NCBI GenBank assembly: GCA_035222895.1
Contig: JAVYIG010006848.1
Coordinates: 1-64,000 of the forward strand
Direction of reading: 5' to 3'
Length of the DNA stretch: 64,000 nucleotides
From: Strongylocentrotus droebachiensis
Taxonomy: Eukaryota > Echinodermata > Echinoidea > Camarodonta > Strongylocentrotidae
This document shows, in pieces, positions 44,006 to 56,000 of the stretch. Below the pieces are notes generated by a model, which did not search any database, was not told the DNA's origin, and worked only from the letters and a program-made list of their open reading frames with translations. Every line of letters begins with the position of its first letter. The stretch's first letter is position 1. The translations under genes and the position numbers were made by a program.

Positions 44006-44098
44006 TCACTTCAAAAGACCCATGTATCTTGCTTTATCGTAGTACTGTTGGACCACTACCACGTTTTTGAGTTGGCTGTTGCTGTATGCTTCGGCAAT
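44006..44098 (-). CDS. Zinc-finger gene, terminal exon 16
   Basis: The acceptor TTACTCTACAG opens a phase-0 exon of 30 codons plus TGA. It encodes [12 protein letters not shown] and [12 protein letters not shown]. It continues smoothly from exon 15. Confidence 0.75.
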   Translation of the reverse strand: MAEAYSNSQLKNVVVVQQYYDKARYMGLLK

Positions 44099-47000
44099 CT
44101 GTAGAGTAACAATGAAATAAAAACTGATTTAAATAAATAGTTTTTAAACGCTGTACCCCAATGGCTATTGCTACAGAAATCAAACTTTGATGAAAAACTT
44201 CACAGCTATTGGTGGAGACATAGATTAAGACTAAATGTAGATGGATTCTCGACTGTGCAGTCAAAACTAATGTCTCCACCATATCCAGATCTGAAATGTA
44301 TCATACATTCATGTAAATTTTTGCCATTTCATATGCACAATAACCTCTATGACCTATGACGGTGACCTCATAACCCCAAAATCTAATCAGATCATCGTCC
44401 CTCCAATATACATGAGCGATAGCTCAGTCGGTAGAGCAGTGGTCTCGTAATCCAGTGACCCGGTTTGAAACCAATGCGATGCGCTAGTGCCCTTTGGTAA
44501 GGCATTCATCCTCATTACTAGGTCCCTCGGAGAGGACCTACAGCCGTCGGCCGTCTGGTTGCTTTCTTAGCAGTCAGGTAAAATAACCACCACCACCACC
44601 ACGTTTGAAGTTGATCTGTCCAATGGTTTGTACGTTGTTAAGAGAACGATAAAAAGGGATGGACGAACAACCAGAAAGCATAATGCTTCTGGCACCTACA
44701 TTCATGATCAGTTGGCGGAAGCATACTTGCTTCAACAATGATCTCTTGAATAATTAAGAAACCAACATGTATCATAATATAGTATCATACATAGAGCAAA
44801 AATGGCTTTATAAAGATATAAATCTGATATCTCTAACTCCCATAGGCTTAATACAGTGACCACCCAGTTCCCTTAGCCAACGGGTCAAGATTCTGTGTTG
44901 TTTAGAATGGACCAATATCTGGTTGGAACTATCAACTTTCTCTAATCAAAAACTATCTGAAGTATTATGGTTCGTTTTCTTATCTTTGTGGTATTTCTAA
45001 AGATGAAAATATTCTAATACGTGTCTACTTTAGTTAAGGTGCTCTGGCTCACACTAGAGTAACGGTCAGAGTCGGTCAATGACGGTTGAATGACCGTCTT
45101 GTCCGATCTGGACCGCACTACTGAGAACGGTTCATGTTCGGCCTCCCTACGGTCTACTACGTACTACTACGGCCGTATTACGGTCCAGAATGGTCAAGAC
45201 GGTCACTTAACCGTCATTGACCAACATGACTGACACCAGACCGTTGCTCTAGTGTGAGAGCACCAGAAATTCACCACTATTCACTTACTATTTCTCTGAA
45301 ATGCAAGCCTTTCCTTCTTGGATTGTTGACCGCTTTTTGTACTTCTGTTCTTAAAATGTCCTCCTCCTCGCTATCCAGGAGTTTTCGCTTTCTCTGAACA
45401 AAAATGATGTAAGAAATCTCCATGGTAAAAAGAGGTCATTGATAGATATGAAGGCTTGATGAAAATGATCCTCAAGTTGCTGACGATCTAACATTGATAA
45501 TTTTATGGCTTCTAGTTTATGTATACAACAAGAGCAACCAAATTTTAACAATTTCAACTCCTTCAGTGATCATTATACAGATTTATACCTAATTCTACTC
45601 ACACGATTGGGGATACTTGATAACCCTTTATTCAAAGTTTGATTGAATAAGAACTATATTAAAAATTCAAAACTTAACCCTAGGTTAAGTTTTTGATGTT
45701 GACGCCGTCACCGGAAAAGCGGCACCTATGTCTCGCTTTTTGCTACGCAGGCGAGACAAAAACGCAACTGGAATATAAAAATGTGTGGCACATGTGTTTT
45801 CATACAATTACAACAATGTCAGAATAAATATAAGAACTTTCATTATTGCTTTCGGACAAATATTGTAAATGGGCTGTAACATTCTTTACCTTTGTAGGTC
45901 TCTCTTCTACACTACCGCATGCACCTTCTCCCGGAACATCCTGTATTAAGAAGGAAACATAATTTTCCTAAATCATGAAACTACAAATGTAATGTTTAAA
46001 ATAAAATAATATGACTAATACTCATACTCATTTTTTGATACATCGACTTACATATAATAAATTAATATTTATTAATATTCATTGAATGTTTTTTTCTAGG
46101 CGGATTCAATTTCACTTGGAACATTACAAGAATGTGATTGTTTGTTTATTTTATAATTCTCAGGTAAAGTTCCATAACAACAATAACATCCATAAGATAA
46201 GTTATGTAGTGTAGTGTTTTTGTAGTTTCAGTAACTGATGAAAGATCCTTTTTATCGCCACCAGTCAATAGATTAAATAAAGAATCCCCAAAATTGTATG
46301 CACTTTAACAGAAGCAGAAAATTCTTAAAAGCATATCAGTGAAAGTTTGACGAAAAATGGACTAGGAAAAAAAAAGATTATTTAAAATCCTAAAATCGCT
46401 TAATGTACGGAGATCCGAAAATGGCTTTCCAAATGCCTTATACACATAATTTTGTAAAAAATCTACTTTTCTTGAATGTTTCATAGACAATTTTATCTCT
46501 GTATCATAGATGTTAGCAATTTTACTTGTCACAATATAGGCCTATATATCAAGCACAATGATAATTTAACGTTCTTTGTTTAAAAGCTGAAATTGGACAA
46601 TTTTATTTATTCATTACCTATAAAGAGTGAGCAAAAAAACGTCACAGCATCTCTTAGCATTATAAAGAGTATGTTGCCAATTTTACTTAGCAATTTCAGG
46701 CTTTTTAAATGTTTATAACTATTTTCATTCCGTGACCGTTTTTCCTCAAACTTTCATGAATATGCTTCTACATTTTTTCTGCTTCTGTTAAAGGGCAAAA
46801 AATTTGAGGGTTTCATTCTCCTTTAAAAACATCCTGAATGACAGCAATTATTTATTTAACATTATCACAATATTGATATATTGCTTTACAGTGTGTCCCA
46901 TGAAAACGAAATTAAGAATTATCAATGTTTAATCATATCTTAATTACAAAAATAAATAATAAATTTCACATATTTGAAAAACTTGGTGTTTCTTCTTTTA

Positions 47001-50000
47001 TTTTTTGTGGAGATTAAGATATGATTAAACATTGGTAAATCCTGTGGTTTTTTTTTTTGGGGGGGGGGGGCACACCGTATAATCATACCTTAACTGCATC
47101 CATCTGGGGATTTGATCGCTCTCTTTCCTTCTGCTTGCTGCATTCTCCAGAGGGAACCACATCATCCTTTTCAAAGAATACAACAAATGTTATCAACTTA
47201 CCATAATCTTATGATACATTTGTAGTTGAACAACAACTTTTAATAGAATGTTTACTGGTTCAAACTGCTTTGAAAATTAGCTCTTGGACTTTATTATTCA
47301 TGCTTGGAATTGCTTTTACTAAACTAGACATAGTCTATGTTGATAGACACAACAATCAGATTACTGGTAAACTTTTTTTTTTTTTTTTGTGCCTTTTTTG
47401 TGCCTTTTTTGCGCCCCCTGAAAGTGGCTTCCAAGGCGTCACCCCTTGCCCCCTCCCCCAAAGATACGCCACTGCATGTAGCCTACTGCGCTCATCGTGG
47501 AGTGTCCCGCATTTTCATTTTCAAAATCTGGTCATCCTGTCAAAATTGGTTAGCTAGGCAGGAAATCTTTCAGCATACCTACATTTATTCTGGGGGTCAG
47601 GCCTCCTTTGAGCAGTTTTGAAAATGCCATCTCGCACATTTTCTTTAACTGCCTACAATGTTGAGTAGATGATGAGGATTCCCCATAGGTAGTGTCACAG
47701 GCAAGATTAATAAACGAGCGGTACCTGCTGAGCAGGTCATTGGTCTCAGGATCTGCTGCATCTGTTCCTAGCTGATGAGCTTCATCCAGTTCTGCACCTG
47801 GGCCCCGTTTCACAAAGCCTTTTTTCAATGACAAATTACAAAAATCAGTGACAAATCTGCTGATAACCAATCAGAAGCAAGGATTTCAGTAGCTTATAAC
47901 AAAAACTGTCATTTGTCACTGATGACAAGTTTCGTGAAACGCCCCCCTGTACCATGAGATAGCAAGATATACGTATACATGGACATAGACTAGAACATTC
48001 ATTCAACATCCTACCACTAGCTTAATTCCAAATCAGTTTAAGATGGATATGAAACCTTACAGGCTAGTTTATTTTGACTTAATAGCAGAGAAATGGGATT
48101 CCAGGCGGTGGAAGGATTACAGGAAACTGCTCGCTCCAGAGAAAATAACAAATGGACAGTATGGACCCTGTCTTTTTAGGGTTAAGCAACATCAAGACAG
48201 AATGTAACAACATATCAATAAAGGATTACCTTGTTTCATTCTCTTACGGATTTCCTTTGCTTCATTGGCCTCAAGTCCATGTTTGGTTTCGAAGTGGTTT
48301 TGTAATGAAGTATAATGTTTTCCCTGGCACAACGGACAGTTTTCTCTTTTGCTTTGCTTTCTACCGGAACTTGGATTCTCAATCATAGCTCTTCTTCTAA
48401 TGGGGACTCTGTGGAAAAAGAATATGAAAAAAATTAAATAAATCATACGATAATCAAACTATCATAGCAGCATAGCTGTCCTGCTTTAATGTTCTCATAA
48501 AGTACAAACAAAAAGATCATGATTATGATTACAATATCATGACTATTTCTTATAGAGCACAAACAAAATGATCATGATTATGATCATGACTATTTCTCAT
48601 AGAGCACAAACAAAACGATCTCTACATGTCTATCAAGATACTCATTGACTCGCTCAACCCTAAATTATGCAGCTTGGACCCGGTGCCATCGTGGCTCGTA
48701 AAGACTTGCGTTGACGAACTGTTGACGATCATCACATCGACAATCAACCTCTCACTCATGTCTGGTGAAGTCCCCGAGGCGTTTAAGACTTGCCTCATTA
48801 CACCTCTTCTAAAGAAGTCATCGCTCGACAGGAATGACTTGAAGAACTATAGACCTATCGCCAACCTACCCTTCCTTGACAAGGTGTTGGAGAGGTTCAT
48901 ATCCATTCAGCTCAGGTCTTATCTGGAGTCCAACGACTTATTCCCAGCGAACCAGTCGGCGTACCGGCATCATCACTCAACTGAGACAGCCCTGTTAGAG
49001 GTTGCCAATGACCTTCTGTTAGCAGCTGACAACGGACTTGAAGCCTGTCTGGTCCTTTTAGACTTTTCATCTGCATTTGATTGTCTGGACCACGCGACTC
49101 TCTTCGATCGGCTCGAAATCTGCTACGGCATAAAGGGATCTGCTCTGGAGTGGATAAAGTCTTATCTTAGTGGTCGTTTCCAGAGAGTAACTCCGTTGGG
49201 GAGTGCCTCAGGGGTCGGTAGTGGGCCCCCTGTTATTTACCCTCTATACTGGTCCTCTTTGCCATGTGATCGATTCGCACCATGGTATCCAGCACGCCAT
49301 GTACGCAGATGATACCCAGCTTTACCTCGTTATGAGAGCTGATGTCGGCGACAGGAGAGATGCCATTAGTAGAATTACAGATTGTTTACGCGATGTCAAG
49401 ACGTGGTCCTCAACCAACAACTTGAAACCTAATGAAGCGAAGACTGGAATGCTGCATATGTCTTCTAGGTTCAGGCAGCAGTCTGATGATTTTCTCCCTC
49501 TGGATCATTCTGGAGTTTGTGTGCAGAAGTCGGAGTGTATACAAGATCTTGGTGTAACTTTCGACAAGCAGCTCTCCTTTACTCAACATATACGCAACAA
49601 GTGCAGGACAGCTTCTTGGGGAATTGCTAGGATTGGCAGAATCCGAAAGTATCTCGACAATCCTTCTACGGAAAAACTCATACATGCATTCGTCTCATCT
49701 CACCTCGATTATTGTAATAGCCTTCTAGCCGGTCTACCTCAATCCCACATTGCACCCCTTCAACGCATCCAGAATACTGCTGCTAGACTAGTCACACGTA
49801 CCAAGAAATCTGAACACATTACCCCAATCATCCAGTCTCTTCACTGGCTACCGATACAGGAACGCATTGTCTTCAAAATCCTCCTTGTCTATAAAGCTCT
49901 CCACAACCAAGCCCCCTCATACCTACAGAACCTCATCTCACTCCGATCCTCATTAGCCTCCTCTGCATCTCGACGTTTACGCTCTCATGCTACTGCCCAC

Positions 50001-53000
50001 CTTCAACTGCTACCTGGACCTCGCACCAAGACACGCTACGGAGACCGCTCATTCACAGTTATTGCCCCCAAGTTATGGAATAATCTCCCCATTTATGTAC
50101 AAGAAGCCCCTACATTAGAATCATTTAAGTCTCTCCTGAAAACCAAACTATTTCCATAATTGTGATTACCCTCCCCCTCCCCAAGTTATTTATTCTAAGA
50201 GTAATTAATACTACCTTGCAGTTTAATGATATTGTAATTTCTATTTCATAATGTTGTATTTAAGATACATAATTATTATATTGAATATAATAATTTGTAT
50301 TTAAGTTGTACATGTATTTTAATATTTCACAGTGTTTACGATACTTCTGATTCCATATCTGGTTTATTTATAATTTCAATTAATTTTGATGCAGTCCTTA
50401 TTTTACAGTTTAATGATATTGTAATTTATATTGCATAATGTTGTATGATATCTATTTTAAGATGCATAATTGTTATATTGAATATAATAATTTGTATTTA
50501 AGTTGTATTTTGATATTTCACATGGTTTATTATAATTCTGAGTCCATATCTGGTTTATTTATTTATATATTTCAATCAATTTTGATGCAGTCCTTATTTT
50601 GTGTAATGTCACATTCTATTTTGCTGTTTACTTGTAATTTAATGTTTTTAACATGTTTCTTTAGTATTTCTCACTTTTTCTTCCTTATCCTTTCTTCTTT
50701 CTCTTGGGCTTAGAAACATTGTATGAAGCGTATTATAAATGTAATAATGTATTATTATTATTATAATTATTATTATTATTATATTGAAACAAAGCATACT
50801 TCCTTATTTGTTAAACAAAATGCATAAATAGGTTGATATTCACCCATTTGTTATACTGTTACTGAGTGATTTTTTGACTAGCACAACAGTCTAATTCTCA
50901 ATCTAATCAATGAATTCTCTTACAATTGATGGATTCAATAATTATCCATATTACAGTTATATTAATAATGCTCTCACATGGTCACAAATTAGGCCTAAAA
51001 AAAAAATTGATGACTTGGCGTAACGGGTCACTGAAAATTAGGGTAGGTAGGGCGATTTTTTTTTTTTTTTTTTTTTTTTGTTGTTGTTGTTGTTGCTTAT
51101 ATTTGCATACATGAAATTAGCCATTCATACACATACATAAATACCCTCCCATGCCATAAGTATTGCAACATGATGAAATTCGTTAAATTTGTGGTTAATG
51201 ACTTCTCTTTGTTGTAGCGGTGTTTTGTTCGAAATTGAACATGCATGACCGTTGTTTCGGTATAAAATGAATGTGCACCTTGTTCACTTTCTCATTCAAT
51301 GCTACTGAGTCATTCATGCACGCACCATGGTTAAGACAGCCGAGTTATCTAACGAGCAACGCCGACAAATCGTTGCATTGAGACAGGAGGGGGTTTCGGT
51401 AGCTCGGATTGCTGATCGCTTTGGGGTATGCGGTCAAACCGTGTACCGAGTGTGCAAACGCTACGAGGACACAGAAAATTCCGACAAGCGACCAAGACCT
51501 GGCAGAAGCAGGAAGACAACGCCCCGGGAAGATCGCTACCTTCTGCGTCAGGCCCGTATGACCCAATTCGATTCAGCCCAAACTTTGGCAGCTCACTGGA
51601 GCGACAGAATTGGTAGCAGAATCTCAAAGAGAACAACACAAAGACGCCTGTACTCTTACAATCTCCATGCCCGCATTTCCAGGAGAAAGATTCTGATATC
51701 TCGCGTCAATCGCCTAAGACGCATCAGGTGGGCCACCCGAGTGAGGGATTGGACTTTGGAGAACAATTGGAGGCATTTCGTCTTTTCAGACGAGAGCAGG
51801 TTTTGTCTGTCTTCGAACGACGGAAGAGTAAGAGTCTGGCGTGAACCTAACACCTCTTACGACCCAAGGAACCTTACTTACACCCAAAGGGGTTCAGTTT
51901 CAGTCATGGTCTGGGGATGTGTCGGCCTCTATGGAGTTGGCGATCTTGTTGTCGTAGATGGGAACATTGATAACGCCAAATATCGAGATATTCTGGACGC
52001 CCACTTGTTTCCATCCATTGCTAACATCTTTGGCAACGCGCAACACCCGTTCGTCTTCCAGGATGACAACGCACCGGCACACAGGGCAGCCAGGATGGAC
52101 CAATGGTATGACGAAACTGGCGTCAACAGGGTGCAGTGGCCGGCGCAATCACCAGATGCTAACCCGATAGAGAATCTGTGGGATGACATCAAGAGAGCCA
52201 ACACCAAAGACCGACCAACCACGAGGGAAGGTTTGGTCCGCTCTATCTTCAGGGCCTGGGGCAGCATCACCCAAGAAAGATTGCAAGGACTCTACGCGAC
52301 GATGCCAAGAAGGATGCGCGCCATCATTAGAAGGCGAGGATATCCAACAAAATACTAGAGACTCGTGAATCTTACATGAAAAATGACTATTGATATATCA
52401 ATAAAATGTGCCTGATAGTATGATAAAAAATGATGCACTACATATTCATTAAAACAGCACTCATTTTCATGTAATTATTTGTCTCCTGTGTAATGTGTGT
52501 GTCTATGTTGCAATACTTTTGGCACGGGAGGGTACAGTGGTGTAGATAGGTCCTCAGACCTTGGGGATGATCTGATGAGAGGGGTAGACCACAATATGTT
52601 CAAATAACTCCACGCACACACACACACATATATGGACACACACACTGTGTGAGCAAAGTGAGCAAGAAATTGTTGAAATCTTGATCACCTTGGGACCTGG
52701 GGGATGCATACATACACCTGGGCCCCCCCCCCCCCCCCTGCATACATACATGTACATGTACATAACAGTGACACTGTTTCAGACAACAGCAAATCAGAAA
52801 ACGGACCACAGTTTTCCTTAGATGCCTTGATGTTCTTAACCACAAAATTATCAGCGGCCAGATCTTGAACGATTTCTCCGATTGTTGCTTCAATGTCCAC
52901 CTTCCGAAGAACGCTGAATAAAACGTGAGCACCAAATTTACCCGTGAACTGAACGCCATAGGAAGCCTTGTTGGGGATACAATCGCCTAGCGGTACTATG

Positions 53001-56000
53001 GCGTACCTGCCCGCTGCACTCGGCGCGCGAGCTGGCCCAAACACGGCGCGGCAAAGCCCAGAACGAAAGCAACAAACATCCGGGTTTTCCCCACTGCGAT
53101 ATCGATATTTACGCAATTGCAATCGGATAAAAAAAAAAAAAAAGCGTAGGGTCGGCGATAAAAATAGGGTCGGGCGGGTTACGCCAAGTCATCAATTTTT
53201 TTTTATTAGGCCTTACGGTACAATCACAAAAAATGTTAATAAAAATGCAAAACATTATGCATTATTACACCTACATGTATCTTCAGAATATACAAAGTAC
53301 CTGCTCTTGAAATAAGAACACCTCCCTCCTCCCCCCTCCCCCCCTCATTAAAAAAAAAAAAATTACCTGCCACGTGCAGCCAATATGTATTTCTGCCTTT
53401 CCTCCTTCGACAGTTTGTGTGTCCTTTCAAGATGCTTTGACATGTCATCAGTAGATGCAGAACATATTTCACAGTGCCTTGTAATTCGGAACCGTTTCCC
53501 TAGTTAGTAAAGGATAAACGGAAGGAAATATGAAATTTGTAGGGTATACGATTCAGATATTGAATTGTAAGTAATTGTTTAAGTAATTTAATTGGACATT
53601 AATCATGATATGCGATTGCAACTGACCCTGGCCAATTATTTTAATCATTTGAACAATAGAAGTCATTTTAAGGCTCTGTGATAATAAATAAAATTAAAAT
53701 CATGCCTTGTATATTCATTAGTTTGAGATAACCATCAAATTATTGTCAGTAAAAAAGTTTTTAAACAGATACATATCAGTTTGTAAACTGTATTACATGG
53801 TTGGTTTGCAAAAATCACTCAATTAACATGCTATAGAATGACAATGAAATGTGTTTTTGTGCGTCAAAAACAGGACTTGCAAGTTAAAGCTACAAAGGCT
53901 TAAGCAATGAATGTAGGCCTACAGGTGGATGCTTTTAAAAAGACGAAGAGAGTACCAAATACAAATAATATATAGATACTTAACACATAATTTACCCTTT
54001 TTCCTGATGCTGGAAGCTGATTGCTGTCTACCACTTTGTTTCATATCCGCTTCTTTTGAACAGCCATCAGAAGTTAACAGCTCTACAGAAGCATCAATGT
54101 CATTTTTTGGATCCAATTCTTCTGTTTCTCTTTCATCTAAAGATTTACTTGTCTCCGAAGTTTCCACAGGATGCAACTTCTCATCCTTAGATTTATGCTT
54201 ACGGATTTCCTTTGCTTCATTGGTCTCAAGTCCATGTTTGGATTTTAGGGGGTTTAGTAAAGAAGTATAATGTTTCTGCCTTGCCTCCTTCGACAGTTTG
54301 TGTGTCCTTGCAAGATGCTTTGACATGTCATCAGTAGATGCAGAACATATTGTACAGCGTCTTGTAGTTCTGAACTGTTTCTCTAGTAGGTGTAGGATAA
54401 AATAAAAACTTTTAACAGAAGGAAAAATGAAATTCGTAGGGTATACATTTCAGATTAGGCATGAAAAATTGTAATATGTGATTTAAGTAATTCTAGGAAT
54501 GTAGCAGACACACACTCATATAAACATTGCGATTGTACATTAATCATGATATGGGATTGAAACTTACCCTGGCCAATTCTCTTAATCATTTAAACTGGAG
54601 AAGTCATTTTAGGACTCTGCAATAATAAATAAAATCAAAAGTATAACTTATTTATTCATTATAATACAATGCGTCCCAGAAAAAAACGAAACCAAGAATT
54701 ATTGATGTTTTATCATAACTTAATCACATTTATAATTGATAAATGACACATATTTGGAAAGCTTAGATCCTCCTCTTTCATTTGATGCAACTCATATAAT
54801 ACATATTGCACGCATGAGTGATTAAAAATGAATTTGAAGAGAGGAAACCAAAAAGTCATTTGGTGGACGGTATCTGAATTTCAAGGAGAAAATCACATTT
54901 CTAGAAAGTTGAGTTTCTGCCCTTTCATATGAAACCTCAATCAAGAAAAACAAGCAAGGAATGACAAAGTTCTGTTTATATAAAGTAGTGCTTGCATTTC
55001 CATAATTTTATCAAACGAATTCGTTTTCACTGGGTGCCTGCCGTAGCAACAAACAAAGTTAACAAAAGACTTAACTCCATTTCGTTGACAATCAGCCGTA
55101 GACGAAAGACTTCATGTATGTATGGCTGATTGTCAACGAAACCGAGTTAAGTCTGTTGTCAATTCTGCATGGTATTATGGCAGGCACCCAGTGAAAAGGA
55201 ATTTGTTTGATAAAAAATTATGGAAATGCAAGCACTACTTTAAACAAACAGTACTTTGTCATTCCTTGCTCATTTTTCCTGATTGAGGAGTCATATGAAA
55301 GGGCAGAAGCTCAACTTTCTTGAAATGTGATTTTCTCTTTGAAATTCAGATACCGCCCGCCAAATAACCTTTTGGTTTCCTCTCTTCAAATTGATTTGAA
55401 TCACTCATGCGTAAACTTGGCATTATATGAGTTGCATCAAATGAAAGAGGAGGATATAAGCTTTCCAAATATGTTTCATTTAATAATTATAATTGTGACT
55501 AAGTTATGATAAAACATTGATAGTTCTCGGTTTCGTTTTTTCTGGGACGCATTGTATTACTAGGCAAGGAAGTTAACCACATTTTTACATATATAATTAG
55601 GTTTTTTTGCATATTTAATGAGCTATGACCTTTCACCTTTGACCTACATACTCAGAAATCGAACTTAGACTGTACATGTATTTTGATACCATGTACCTTC
55701 ATATTAAATTTCATTAAAATTTGTCAAACATATTACCCAAGTTATGAAATGGAAACCAGATTCGCATATTTAATGAGCTATGACCTTTGACCTACATACT
55801 CAGAAATTGAACTTAGGCTGTGTTTTGATATCATGTACCTTCATATCAAATTTCATTAAAATCTGTCAACATTAATGAAGTTATCGATCAGAAACCAAAT
55901 TTGTTACGGACGGACGGACGAACGCACGGAAGGAAGGAAGGAAGGAAGGACAGACGGCAGCGTTACTATATCCCCTCCGACTTCTTCGGCAAGGGGATAA

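Larger units (their letters stand above)
50991..53213. mobile_element. TIR element of 2.2 kb interrupted by a Tc1 transposon
   Basis: Inverted ends of about 34 bp are seen: AGGCCTAAAAAAAAAATTGA then TGACTTGGCGTAAC at 50991-51024, and the complement at 53178-53213. The second module reads CACAAATTACAATCACAAAA at 57440 across the site, so the whole block is an insertion. The right flank keeps CGGTA beyond the TIR, suggesting that the left tip is shortened. Without the Tc1 the element would be about 0.83 kb. The superfamily is not determined. Confidence 0.75.

Noticed and set aside
44412..44485. Possible true tRNA gene
   Set aside because: A and B boxes are present, but the acceptor stem does not pair and a SINE body follows directly.
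47455..47480. GATACGCCACTG considered as another hAT right end
   Set aside because: It lacks the GGATCC core, no left end or 8-bp duplication was found nearby, and the match is too short to support an element.
51345..52270. Several open frames overlapping or opposite to the Tc1 transposase
   Set aside because: They are shadows of the GC-balanced transposase gene; none has family motifs.
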